The notes under the pieces are model-generated. The model did no database searches, was not told the DNA's origin, and was given only the letters and a program-made list of their open reading frames with translations. A program made the position numbers and the translations under genes. Below are positions 7,504 to 15,112 of a stretch of DNA of 64,000 nucleotides, in pieces (position 1 is the stretch's first letter; every line of letters begins with the position of its first letter). Source of the DNA: Actinocorallia sp. API 0066 (GTDB lineage: Bacteria; Actinomycetota; Actinomycetes; Streptosporangiales; Streptosporangiaceae); contig NZ_JAJLQY010000003.1 of the NCBI RefSeq assembly GCF_020991275.1, positions 186,001 through 250,000 on the forward strand, written 5' to 3'.

Positions 7504-8375
7504 GCGACCCGGCCGACGAGTTCGCGGCGCACCGGCCGCTGCTGTTCTCGATCGCCTACGAGATCCTCGGTTCGGTCGCCGACGCCGAGGACGTCGTCCA
7601 GGACGCCTACCTGCGCTGGCAGGCGGTGGACCACGCCTCGGTGGACAACCCGCGCGCTTACCTGGCCCGTGTCGTCACCCGTAGGGCGCTGGACCTGCTG
7701 CGCTCGGCTGCCAGGCGTCGTGAGGAGTACGTCGGCCCGTGGCTGCCGGAGCCGCTGGCGACGGACGGCGCCGACCCCGGCCTCGACCACGTGCTCACCG
7801 GCGAGGCCGTCACCACGGCGATGCTGCTCGTGCTGGAGACGCTCACCCCGGCGCAGCGCGCGGTCTTCGTCCTGCGGGAGGTGTTCGACTTCGGCTATCC
7901 GGAGATCGCGGCGGCCGTCGGCAGGTCCGAGGCGGCGGTGCGGCAGCTCAACCGGCGCGCCCGCGCGCACGTCCGGGAGCGCCGGGGCGCCGCGATCGCC
8001 GACCCCGCCGAGGCGCGGCCCGTCGTGGAGCGGTTCCTGACGGCCGCGGCCACCGGCGACGTCCAGTCGCTGATGGACCTGCTCGCCCCCGACGTCGTCT
8101 TCCTGGCCGACGGCGGCGGTGTCGTCAGCGCGGTACGCAGGCCCGTACACGGCCCCGACAAGGTGGCCCGCCTGCTCCTGGGGCTGTTCGCCAAGGGCGC
8201 CCGGATGGGCGTCCTGGACATCCGCGTCGGGGTCACCAACGGGATGCACTCGATCACCGCCTATCTGGACGGCGCCCTGGACCAGATCACCGCGCTGGAG
8301 GTGCGCGACGGCCGTGTCACCGCCATCTACTGCGTCCGGAACCCGGAAAAGCTCACCAAGGTTCCCGCTCATTAG
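7500..8375 (+). CDS. ECF41-family RNA polymerase sigma factor (SigJ-like) with SnoaL-like C-terminal domain
   Basis: The 291-residue protein starts at the GTG overlapping the previous stop. Sigma region 2 covers residues about 4-75 (LLFSIAYEILGSVADAEDVV), region 4 about 105-160 (LTPAQRAVFVLREVFDFGY), and a SnoaL-like domain follows to the end. The three ECF41 hallmarks are present: WLPEPL in the linker (near 81), DGGG in the C-terminal domain and NPEKL near the end. In this group the C-terminal domain acts as a built-in modulator and there is no separate anti-sigma factor, consistent with none being encoded here. Its predicted promoter lies upstream of the operon at 6361. Confidence 0.95.
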   Translation: MSDPADEFAAHRPLLFSIAYEILGSVADAEDVVQDAYLRWQAVDHASVDNPRAYLARVVTRRALDLLRSAARRREEYVGPWLPEPLATDGADPGLDHVLTGEAVTTAMLLVLETLTPAQRAVFVLREVFDFGYPEIAAAVGRSEAAVRQLNRRARAHVRERRGAAIADPAEARPVVERFLTAAATGDVQSLMDLLAPDVVFLADGGGVVSAVRRPVHGPDKVARLLLGLFAKGARMGVLDIRVGVTNGMHSITAYLDGALDQITALEVRDGRVTAIYCVRNPEKLTKVPAH

Positions 8376-8421
8376 GGGGTCATGTCCAAGCCATCCCCGC
8401 TGACGTCGTAGGTTCGCCTCC

Positions 8422-9513
8422 ATGGGAGACACAGCACAGGTGACGGAGCCCCTCGCGGCGCCGCTCGACCTCGCCCACGGTCCGGCCTGGACCAACCGGT
8501 TCGCCGTCGCGCCGCTGACGAACATGCAGAGCCACCGGGACGGCACGCTCTCCGACGACGAGTACGGCTGGCTCGTCCGCCGCGCGCAGGGCGGGTTCGG
8601 CATGGTGATGACCTGCGCCGCGCACGTCGCGCGGGCGGGGCAGGCGTTTCCCGGCCAGCTCGCGGCGTGGGACGACAGGTTCCTGCCGGGCCTCGCGCGG
8701 CTCGCGGCCGGGATCGGCGCGGCCGGGGCCGTCGCGGCGCTCCAGCTCCACCACGGCGGGCGGCGCGCCAACGCCCGGCTGTCCGGCGTGCCGGTCGTCG
8801 CGCCGTGGGACGACGCCGAGAAGGACGCCCGCGCGCTGACGACGGCCGAGGTAGGGCAGGTCGTGGAGGACTTCGTGGCGGCCGCCGTCCGGGCCGAGCG
8901 GGCCGGGTTCCACGGGGTCGAGGTGCACGGCGCGCACGGCTACCTCCTGTGCCAGTTCCTCAGCCCCCACAACACGCGGGCCGACCGGTACGGCGGCTCG
9001 TTCGAGAACCGTCAGCGGATCGTCTGGGAGATCCTGCAAGGCGTCCGGGACGCTACGGGGCCCGGCTTCCAGCTCGGACTCCGGCTCACCCCTGAGCGGA
9101 ACGGCATCCCCCTCGCCGAAGCGCGCGCGCTTGCCGCCGACGTCCTCACCTCCGGACTCCTCGACTACTTGGACATGTCCCTCTGGGACGCGTTCAAGGA
9201 GACCTACGAGGAGGAGCACCGGGACAGGCCGCTCATCGAGTACTTCACCGGGCTGCCTCGCGGAACGACCCGGCTCGGCGTGGCCGGGAAGATCGCCTCC
9301 GCGCCGGACGCGGCGTGGTGCCTCGACCGGGGCGCCGACTTCGTCCTCGTCGGCGCCGGGGCGATCCTGCACCACGACTTCCCCCGGCTGGCCCTGGCCG
9401 ACCCGTCCTTCCGGCTCGTCCAACCGAGGCCGCGCGAGCACTTCGTCAACGAGTCCGTCGGCCCCGCCTTCCTCCACTACCTCGCCACCGGCTGGCCCGA
9501 CTTCGTCTCCTGA
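8422..9513 (+). CDS. NADH:flavin oxidoreductase, Old Yellow Enzyme family
   Basis: This is a single-domain FMN TIM-barrel of 363 residues, the usual size for OYE proteins. Diagnostic motifs are NRFAVAPLTNMQSHRDG at the N-terminus, QLHHGGRRAN, the substrate-binding pair in HGVEVHGAHGYLLCQFLSP, and NTRADRYGGSFENR. The C-terminal phosphate-binding part reads FVLVGAGAILHHDFP. Such enzymes reduce activated C=C bonds of enones with NAD(P)H. The start codon is only 46 bases from the sigma factor stop, but an exact ECF41 promoter is not present between them. Its own transcription probably ends at the hairpin at 9547-9584. Confidence 0.92.
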   Translation: MGDTAQVTEPLAAPLDLAHGPAWTNRFAVAPLTNMQSHRDGTLSDDEYGWLVRRAQGGFGMVMTCAAHVARAGQAFPGQLAAWDDRFLPGLARLAAGIGAAGAVAALQLHHGGRRANARLSGVPVVAPWDDAEKDARALTTAEVGQVVEDFVAAAVRAERAGFHGVEVHGAHGYLLCQFLSPHNTRADRYGGSFENRQRIVWEILQGVRDATGPGFQLGLRLTPERNGIPLAEARALAADVLTSGLLDYLDMSLWDAFKETYEEEHRDRPLIEYFTGLPRGTTRLGVAGKIASAPDAAWCLDRGADFVLVGAGAILHHDFPRLALADPSFRLVQPRPREHFVNESVGPAFLHYLATGWPDFVS

Positions 9514-9546
9514 CGCCGCCGGTCTGTGCTCGATTGGCCCGGAGGA

Positions 9547-9584
9547 CGGCCGCTTCGCGACCCCGACTTCGTCGGGAGCGGCCG
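9547..9584. terminator. Bidirectional hairpin terminator, fourth copy of the 4.2-kb repeat family
   Basis: The outer stem CGGCCGCT (9547-9554)/AGCGGCCG (9577-9584) encloses CCCGAC (9562-9567)-TTC-GTCGGG (9571-9576). It lies in the 84-base gap between the convergent OYE and DUF1772 genes. The flanks (TTGGCCCGGAGG before, CCCCCGGG after) also match the tandem copies at 4244-4441. Confidence 0.78.
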
Positions 9585-9597
9585 CCCCCGGGCCGGG

Positions 9598-10068
9598 TCA
9601 CCTGGCGCTGCGGTAGGCGAGGGCGAAGGCTACGGCGGCGGAGAGGGCGCCCAGGGTGCGGAAGTGGTTGGCGGTCGTCCAGCGCGACAGGTAGGTGTGC
9701 CAGAAGTCGGCGGTCGTGGGCGCGGCGGCCGTCAGGGCGTCAAGGCGGTTGTTGTAAGGCACGTGGTAGACGACCGTCAGAACCACCGGGATCAGGTAGA
9801 GGGACGCCCCTACGATCGCGTGGACGGCGCCCGGGGCGTCGGTGTCGCGCAGCCCCGCCACGCCGACGGCGACGCCCGTCACGGCGGTGCCGAACAAGGC
9901 GAGCATAAAGAGCGGGTGCGGGGCCGCGCGGTTGATCGACTGCATCGCGGCGACGCCCTGGGCCGGAGGCAGGTCGCCCAGGGCCCGCATGACGAAGGTG
10001 GAGAAGCCGAAGAAGACACCGGCGCTCAGCCCGGCGCCGACGGTCGAGACGAGCAGCAGCGCGCGCAT
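9598..10068 (-). CDS. DUF1772 (anthrone-oxygenase-like) integral membrane protein
   Basis: This is a 156-residue protein with four hydrophobic stretches: residues about 2-25 (LLLVSTVGAGLSAGVFFGFS), 50-72, 78-98 and 135-152. The family signature region is GVFFGFSTFVMRAL with a later NNRLDAL...W..WTTANHFRT segment. Members are membrane proteins, some linked to anthrone oxidation, but most have no known role. AAGGAG precedes the ATG. The gene is divergent from the AraC regulator at 10205, which is its likely controller. Confidence 0.85.
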   Translation of the reverse strand: MRALLLVSTVGAGLSAGVFFGFSTFVMRALGDLPPAQGVAAMQSINRAAPHPLFMLALFGTAVTGVAVGVAGLRDTDAPGAVHAIVGASLYLIPVVLTVVYHVPYNNRLDALTAAAPTTADFWHTYLSRWTTANHFRTLGALSAAVAFALAYRSAR

Positions 10069-10204
10069 GACAGGTACTCCTTCAACGGGGTTCGCAGGGT
10101 CGGCCTGACGCCGACACCTCCCATCCCATCGGCCGACGGCGACGAACTCCATGGCCGGGCGGCGCACGCGCATACGCGTCCGGCGCAGGCGCTACCGTCG
10201 AGCC

Positions 10205-11140
10205 ATGGACCCTCTCGCCGCCCTCCTGGACGGTCCACGGGCCCGCGGCGCGTTCCTGCTCCGGTCGGTGATGGACCCGCCGTGGTCGATGCGCGTCCAG
10301 GACCGCGCCCCGCTGACGGTCGTCGTCATCGTCAGGGGGCACGCCTGGATCAGCCCGGAGACGGGGCCGCCCGTCCGGCTCGCGGCCGGTGAGGTGGCGC
10401 TGGCCCGTGGCCCGCACGCCTACACGGTGTCAGACGCGCCGGAGACGCCCGCGCGGATCGTCATCCATCCGGGCCAGGTCTGCACGTCCCTGGACGGCAC
10501 CAGGCTCGCGGAGCGCATGTCGCAGGGCGTCCGCACGTGGGGCAACAGCCGGGACGGCGCGACGGTGATGCTCACCGGCACCTACGAGACGGCGACGGAG
10601 ACCACCCAGGACCTCCTCAACGCTCTGCCGCCGCTACTCACGCTCCCGGCCGACGCGTCCAGGGAGCCGCTCGTGGCGGCCCTCACCGAGGAGATCACGA
10701 GCGACTCCCCCGGACAGCCCGCCATCCTCGACCGCCTCCTCGACCTGCTGACCATCACCCTCCTGCGCGCCTGGCTGACCCGTCCCGACGCGCGGCCGCC
10801 CGCCTGGTACCGCGCGCGGGCCGACCCCCTCGTCGGGCCCGCCCTGCGGCTACTGCACCACAACCCGGCGCATCCCTGGACGGTCGATCTCCTGGCGGCC
10901 GAGCTGGCCGTCTCCCGCTCCACGCTGACGCGGCGGTTCACCTCGCTCGTCGGCGAACCCCCGATGGCGCACCTCACCCGGCACCGGCTGAGCCTGGCCG
11001 CCGACCTCCTCGAAGACCCCGCCCTCACCCTCGACACGATCGCCCGCAGGGTCGGCTACGCCAGCCCCTTCGCCCTCAGCACCGCCTTCAAACGCACCCG
11101 TGGCCTCACCCCCGCCCAGCACCGCGCCAAGGTCCGCTGA
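10205..11140 (+). CDS. AraC family regulator with N-terminal cupin domain
   Basis: The 311-residue protein has an AraC_binding/cupin-6 type sensory domain (residues about 1-175, with MRVQDRAPLTVVVIVRGHAW) and a C-terminal double helix-turn-helix: WTVDLLAAELAVSRSTLTRRF (about 225-245) and LDTIARRVGYASPFALSTAF followed by TRGLTPAQHR. This cupin-6 subgroup usually controls a neighbouring oxidoreductase or membrane gene. Divergent orientation to the DUF1772 gene suggests it is the target. The message ends in the long hairpin at 11141. Confidence 0.92.
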   Translation: MDPLAALLDGPRARGAFLLRSVMDPPWSMRVQDRAPLTVVVIVRGHAWISPETGPPVRLAAGEVALARGPHAYTVSDAPETPARIVIHPGQVCTSLDGTRLAERMSQGVRTWGNSRDGATVMLTGTYETATETTQDLLNALPPLLTLPADASREPLVAALTEEITSDSPGQPAILDRLLDLLTITLLRAWLTRPDARPPAWYRARADPLVGPALRLLHHNPAHPWTVDLLAAELAVSRSTLTRRFTSLVGEPPMAHLTRHRLSLAADLLEDPALTLDTIARRVGYASPFALSTAFKRTRGLTPAQHRAKVR

Positions 11141-11175
11141 CACGCGGTAAGCGACCCGAGGTCGCTTACCGCGTG
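11141..11175. terminator. Perfect 16-bp stem terminator between convergent genes
   Basis: CACGCGGTAAGCGACC (11141-11156) pairs completely with GGTCGCTTACCGCGTG (11160-11175) around a CGA loop. It begins directly after the AraC stop codon, and the PadR stop codon is inside its right arm, so it can serve both converging transcripts. Confidence 0.9.
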
Positions 11176-11732
11176 GGGGTGGTGGTGCGTTGGGCGAGGA
11201 CGGTGAGGGCGTGTTCGGCCCAGGTGATGTTCTCCTGCTCGAAGGAGATGCCGCGGAGGAGGGTGAGGTAGGGGCCTACACGGTCGCCGTGGGCCAGGTG
11301 CTCCTCCTCGGTGCGGCCGTCGAGGAGTTTGGCGCGGAGCCGTTCGTAGCGGGCGAGTTTGGCGCGCGCCCACTCCAGGCGTTCGGCGATGGCGGCGCGG
11401 ACGGCCTCGGTATCGCCCACGTCGACGGCCTGGACCTTGACGAGCAGCTCGTCCCGGATCGCGCCAGGTTTGGGCAGTTCGGCGGTGAACGCCCGGAGCG
11501 CCGCACGGCCCGCCTCGGTCAGCGTGTAGACGCGTTTGTTGGGCCTGCGCTCCTGTTCCACGACGCGGGCGGAGATCAGCCCGGCCGCCTCCATCTTCTC
11601 CAGCTCCTTGTAGAGCTGCTGCGGGGTGGCCATCCAGAAGTTGGCCACGGACGCGTCGAAGCCCTTGGCCAGGTCGTAGCCGGACGCCTCGCCCTCCAGA
11701 AGCGCGGCCATGACCGCGTTGCGCAGTGCCAT
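11166..11732 (-). CDS. PadR family transcriptional regulator
   Basis: This 188-residue protein has the PadR winged helix at residues about 1-85 (ALRNAVMAALLEGEASGYDLAK, then PQQLYKELEKMEAAGLI and the wing NKRVYTLTEAGRAAL) followed by the helical PadR_C/Vir_act_alpha domain. I start at 11732 because homology begins there. The divergent three-gene redox operon at 11865 is its probable target: two AT-rich sites with the shared core TAGnCAAAAAA lie between them. Its stop codon is inside the bidirectional terminator. Confidence 0.93.
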   Translation of the reverse strand: MALRNAVMAALLEGEASGYDLAKGFDASVANFWMATPQQLYKELEKMEAAGLISARVVEQERRPNKRVYTLTEAGRAALRAFTAELPKPGAIRDELLVKVQAVDVGDTEAVRAAIAERLEWARAKLARYERLRAKLLDGRTEEEHLAHGDRVGPYLTLLRGISFEQENITWAEHALTVLAQRTTTPTR

Positions 11733-11755
11733 GCCCCCAGGATACCCACATCGCA

Positions 11756-11779
11756 GAATAGACAAAAAAGTGACTATTC
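11756..11779. promoter_or_regulatory. Inverted repeat, candidate PadR operator site 1
   Basis: GAATAG (11756-11761) and CTATTC (11774-11779) are perfect arms, with inner CA/TG pairs, eight of nine positions matched, around an A-rich centre. It lies 24 bases upstream of the PadR start codon. Confidence 0.6.
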
Positions 11780-11834
11780 AAGTGCATGCCTGAGTAGACA
11801 GCCGCCCGGCCGGGCACGTACCCTCCAATGCACC

Positions 11835-11852
11835 TAGTCAAAAAATTTAGTA
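11835..11852. promoter_or_regulatory. AT-rich candidate PadR site 2 near the operon ribosome-binding site
   Basis: TAGTCAAAAAATTTAGTA shares the core TAGnCAAAAAA and its spacing with site 1 at 11756-11779 and directly precedes the Shine-Dalgarno TAGGAGG of the NTF2-like gene. Binding here would block initiation on the operon. Confidence 0.45.
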
Positions 11853-11864
11853 GGAGGACCGCCC

Positions 11865-12257
11865 ATGACCGCGTTCCGCAAGGCCGTCGAGGCCCGCGAC
11901 GAGGCCGCCATCGAAGCGCTGCTCGCCGAGAACGTCGTGTTCACCAGCCCCGTCGCGTTCAAGCCGTACCCGGGCAAGGCGATCACCGCGGCGATCCTGC
12001 GCGGCGTCCTGCGGGTGTTCGAGGACTTCCACTACGTCCGCGAGATCGCCTCCGCCGACGGCCGCGACCACGCGCTCGTCTTCAAGGCGAAGGTCAACGG
12101 CAAGGAGGTCAACGGCTGCGACTTCCTGCACTTCGACGAGGACGGGCTGATCGACGACTTCACGGTCATGGTCCGCCCCCTGTCCGCCGCCAACGCCCTC
12201 GCCGACGCGATGGCCGCCCAGTTCGAGCGGATCCAGCGCGAGGCGGCGGGCGCGTGA
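11865..12257 (+). CDS. NTF2/SnoaL-like domain protein
   Basis: This 130-residue protein has an alpha+beta cone fold pattern: an N-terminal helix with FRKAVEARDEAAIEALL, the strand AENVVFTSPV, and GCDFLHFDEDGLIDDFTVMVRP as the closing sheet. These domains act as small isomerase/hydrolase folds or ligand binders; no catalytic residue set could be assigned. It is first in a PadR-adjacent operon with a CrtI-like oxidase (overlap GTGA) and a ferredoxin-type reductase, which suggests a role in the same pathway. A TAGGAGG ribosome-binding site precedes it. Confidence 0.8.
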   Translation: MTAFRKAVEARDEAAIEALLAENVVFTSPVAFKPYPGKAITAAILRGVLRVFEDFHYVREIASADGRDHALVFKAKVNGKEVNGCDFLHFDEDGLIDDFTVMVRPLSAANALADAMAAQFERIQREAAGA

Positions 12258-13729
12258 ACGACTACGACGCGATCGTCGTCGGCGCGGGCAACGCGGGCCT
12301 CACCGCCGCCGCGACGCTGCAGCGGGCCGGGCTGCGCACCCTGCTCGTGGAGCGGCACAACGTGCCCGGCGGCTGCGGCACGTCGTTCCGGCGCGGCAGG
12401 TACGAGTTCGAGGTCGCGCTGCACCAGCTGTCCGGCGTCGGTGAGGAGGGGCAGCCGTTCGGGCTGCGCCGCCTGTTCGACGGGCTCGACGTCGAGCTGG
12501 AGTTCGTGCGCGAGGACGATCTGTACCGCTCCGTCGTCCCCGGCCGGTTCGACGTCACGCTCCCCGCCGACTGGGCGGGCGCCGCCGACGCGCTGGAGGC
12601 CGCCTTCCCCGGCAACCGGAGCGCCGTCGAGCGGTTCTTCCAGCTCGTCAAGGACGTCACGTTCGGGCAGATCGCGGCGATGCGGGGCATGCCGCCCGAA
12701 CAGCTCGACCCGGTGCTGTTCCGGCAGGCGCTGCGGCCGCTGAAGGACGTGCTGGACGACCATTTCGCCGATCCGGGGATCAAGTTCGTCCTCGGCAACT
12801 ACTGGGTCTATCTCGGGCAGCCGCCGTCCCGGCTCGCCTTCCAGGACCTGGCGCTGACCCTGTTCGCGTACCTGGAGTTCAAGCCCTGGCACGTGCGCGG
12901 CGGCTCCCAGGCGATGTCCAGCGGCCTCCTGGACGCCTTCCTGCGGACGGGCGGCGAGGTCCGCTTCAACACCGCGGTGGAGCAGATCCTCACCCACGGC
13001 GGACGTGTCGTCGGCGTCCGGCTCGACGACGGCCAGGAGGTCACGGCGGCGCACGTCGTCTCCAACGCGTCGCTGCCGACCACCTACGGCATGCTCGACG
13101 CCGACGCGCCGCTCGCCGCGCGCGCCGACCTCGCCACCCGCAGGGTCGGTGTGTCCGGGTTCGTGCTGCACCTGGGCCTCGACGCCACCCCGGCCGAACT
13201 CGGGTTCACCGCGAGCACGAGTTTTGTCAGCGTGGACACCGACGACGACCGTGCGCACGCGTCGTGGCACACGCTCGAACCCGTCCGGGGTATCTGCGTG
13301 ACGTCCTACGACGTCGCTCCTATCGGCTTCGCCCCGTCGGGCGCCACACACGTCAGCCTTATGTGCCTCCAGTACGCCGACGCGTGGGACAAGGTGGCGC
13401 CCCGGGACTACGCGCGCACGAAGTTCGCCTACGCCGAGTCCCTCCTCGACCTGTGCGAGAAGGCGACCCCCGGAATCCGCGACGCGATCGAGGAGGTCGA
13501 CGTCGCGACACCCCTCACGATGGCCCGTTATCTGGGCCATCCGGGCGGCGCCATCTACGGGTACGACCAGGACCGCACCGAGAACTGGCTGTTCCGCAAC
13601 AGCGAACGCGAGAGCCATGTGCCCGGCCTCCACCTCGCCGGGTCCTGGGCGGGCATCGGCGGGTTCCAACCGACCCTCGAATCGGGCGCCCGCGTCGCCC
13701 GCCGCCTGCTGCGCCGCACGGCCGCCTGA
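12254..13729 (+). CDS. CrtI/phytoene-desaturase-like FAD oxidoreductase
   Basis: The 491-residue flavoprotein starts at a GTG overlapping the previous stop. The N-terminal FAD motif is AIVVGAGNAGLTAAATLQRAG followed by VERHNVPGGCGTSF, characteristic of phytoene desaturases, retinol saturase and related amine-oxidase-fold enzymes; the C-terminal motif LHLAGSWAGIGGFQPTLESG closes the flavin site. The absence of other carotenoid genes nearby argues against a carotenoid role, and many such proteins act as saturases or dehydrogenases on other lipids. Electrons could be exchanged with the ferredoxin-type reductase encoded next. Confidence 0.87.
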   Translation: MNDYDAIVVGAGNAGLTAAATLQRAGLRTLLVERHNVPGGCGTSFRRGRYEFEVALHQLSGVGEEGQPFGLRRLFDGLDVELEFVREDDLYRSVVPGRFDVTLPADWAGAADALEAAFPGNRSAVERFFQLVKDVTFGQIAAMRGMPPEQLDPVLFRQALRPLKDVLDDHFADPGIKFVLGNYWVYLGQPPSRLAFQDLALTLFAYLEFKPWHVRGGSQAMSSGLLDAFLRTGGEVRFNTAVEQILTHGGRVVGVRLDDGQEVTAAHVVSNASLPTTYGMLDADAPLAARADLATRRVGVSGFVLHLGLDATPAELGFTASTSFVSVDTDDDRAHASWHTLEPVRGICVTSYDVAPIGFAPSGATHVSLMCLQYADAWDKVAPRDYARTKFAYAESLLDLCEKATPGIRDAIEEVDVATPLTMARYLGHPGGAIYGYDQDRTENWLFRNSERESHVPGLHLAGSWAGIGGFQPTLESGARVARRLLRRTAA

Positions 13730-13743
13730 CCTCCGGAGACTCC

Positions 13744-14880
13744 GTGAAACACCCCATAGCCCATCTTTTCGACGGCCATGACGACGTCCAGGCCGAGATC
13801 GACGCCCGCGCCGCCGACCCCGCCGACCACCTCGCCGAGACGGCGCGGCTGATCGAGGGCCGCCACCCGAAGCGGCTGGCGCTCACCGTCACCGAGGTGA
13901 TCGAGGAGACGGCCTCCACCAGGACGTTCCGGCTGCGCCGCCCGGACGGGTCCGACCTGCCGCCGTTCCTGGCGGGCCAGTACGTCGCCGTGTTCACCGA
14001 CGGGACGAACCGGCCTTATGCGATCTCGTCAAGCCCGTCCCGGTTGGACCGTTATGACCTGACCGTCCGGCGGGTGCCCGGCGGACGGGTCAGCAACCAC
14101 CTGATCGACACCGTCGCCGTGGGCGACGTCCTCACCACGTCCGGACCGATGGGGACGTTCCACCACAACCCGCTGTTCCACGGCGAGGACGTCGTTTTCC
14201 TGGCCGGAGGCAGTGGTGTCGTCCCGGCGATGAGCATGATCCGTGAGATCGCGGACGACAGACTCGGCCGCCGCTTCCATCTGATCTACGGATCCCGGAA
14301 CGTCGATGACGTGATCTTCCGGGACGAACTGGACGCGCTCGCCGCCGACCACCCCGACCTGCGCGTCGACCACGTCATCGGCGAGCCCGACCCGTCCTGG
14401 GCAGGGCCGACCGGGCTGCTCACGTCCGGCATCATCAGCACGCTCGCCGGGCCGCTCGACGGCCGCATGGTCTACGTGTGCGGGCCGCAGGCGCTCTACC
14501 CGTACGCGCTCGACCAGCTCACGGCGCTCGGCCACCCCCGCCGCCGGATCCGCTTCGAGGCCAACGGCGCCCCGGCCCGTCCCGAGGCGCAGCCGCACTG
14601 GCCGTCGGACGCCGACCCGGCCGAGGAGGTCACGGTGACGTTCCGGGGCCGCTCCTTCCGGACGCCCCGGTCCCGTCCCCTCCTGGACGCGCTGGAGGAC
14701 CAGGGCGTCCGGCCCGAGGCAGCGTGCCGCTCCGGCGAGTGCAGCCTGTGCCGCGTTCGCGTCCGCAAGGGCGACGTCCACAACGCGCAGGAGGCCCAAC
14801 TCCGCCTCTCGGACGCCACCTCAGGCCACGTCCACTCCTGCGTCGCCTACCCCCTCACCGACCTAGAACTCGACCTCTGA
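13744..14880 (+). CDS. Ferredoxin:NAD(P)H reductase fused to a C-terminal 2Fe-2S domain
   Basis: This 378-residue protein starts at a GTG behind CGGAGA. An N-terminal extension of about 50 residues precedes an FNR-type FAD domain with RPYAISSSPSR (FAD-binding RxYS-like) and an NAD domain with FLAGGSGVVPAMSMIRE and YVCGPQALY. The last 85 residues form a plant-type ferredoxin domain with the cluster ligands in CRSGECSLC plus a later Cys in HVHSCVAYP. It is a complete NAD(P)H-to-acceptor electron chain in one chain. Position after the CrtI-like oxidase suggests it supplies electrons to that enzyme or to an unlinked oxygenase. The operon ends at the hairpin at 14898. Confidence 0.92.
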   Translation: MKHPIAHLFDGHDDVQAEIDARAADPADHLAETARLIEGRHPKRLALTVTEVIEETASTRTFRLRRPDGSDLPPFLAGQYVAVFTDGTNRPYAISSSPSRLDRYDLTVRRVPGGRVSNHLIDTVAVGDVLTTSGPMGTFHHNPLFHGEDVVFLAGGSGVVPAMSMIREIADDRLGRRFHLIYGSRNVDDVIFRDELDALAADHPDLRVDHVIGEPDPSWAGPTGLLTSGIISTLAGPLDGRMVYVCGPQALYPYALDQLTALGHPRRRIRFEANGAPARPEAQPHWPSDADPAEEVTVTFRGRSFRTPRSRPLLDALEDQGVRPEAACRSGECSLCRVRVRKGDVHNAQEAQLRLSDATSGHVHSCVAYPLTDLELDL

Positions 14881-14897
14881 CCCCACACCAGCAAAGA

Positions 14898-14933
14898 ACC
14901 AGGGTGGCGCCTCCGTGGAGACGCCACCCTGGT
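14898..14933 (+). terminator. Rho-independent-like terminator of the PadR-linked operon
   Basis: ACCAGGGTGGCG (14898-14909) pairs perfectly with CGCCACCCTGGT (14922-14933) across a 12-base loop that can itself pair (CTCC/GGAG). It starts 17 bases after the reductase stop codon. Confidence 0.88.
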
Positions 14934-14976
14934 CTCGCCTTGGCCTCACACCCCGGCGAGTCTGTGTGGCTGATGC

Positions 14977-15112
14977 TCAGCCGTTGAACTCACGCCTCAG
15001 GATCCCGCCCGTGGACGTCAGCGGAAGCCCGTCCCGGAGCTCGACAAGGCGAGGATACTTGGAGGCGGCGAGGCACGTCGTCGGGACCCCGGCGAAGTGT
15101 GCGACGGCCCCG
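14977..15112 (-). pseudogene. Relic of the C-terminal end of an AMP-forming acyl-CoA ligase
   Basis: Reading the minus strand to the TGA at 14977-14979 gives KYPRLVELRDGLPLTSTG followed by GILRREFNG. This is the final motif of fatty-acyl-CoA and aryl-CoA ligases, which usually read K(V/Y)PR-x-x-E-(F)-x-D-x-LP-x-T-x-TGK-(I/L)LRRxL. The catalytic Lys of TGK is Gly here, and homology fades within about 40 codons where the hydrolase gene ends at 15113. No adenylation domain is present upstream. It is therefore a gene remnant, probably left by a deletion that joined the hydrolase gene to the tail. Confidence 0.72.

Noticed and set aside
8383-8407. A second ECF41-like promoter (TGTCCAA...CGTC) before the OYE gene
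   Set aside because: The -35 has two mismatches and the spacing is two bases short compared with the exact site at 6361-6387.
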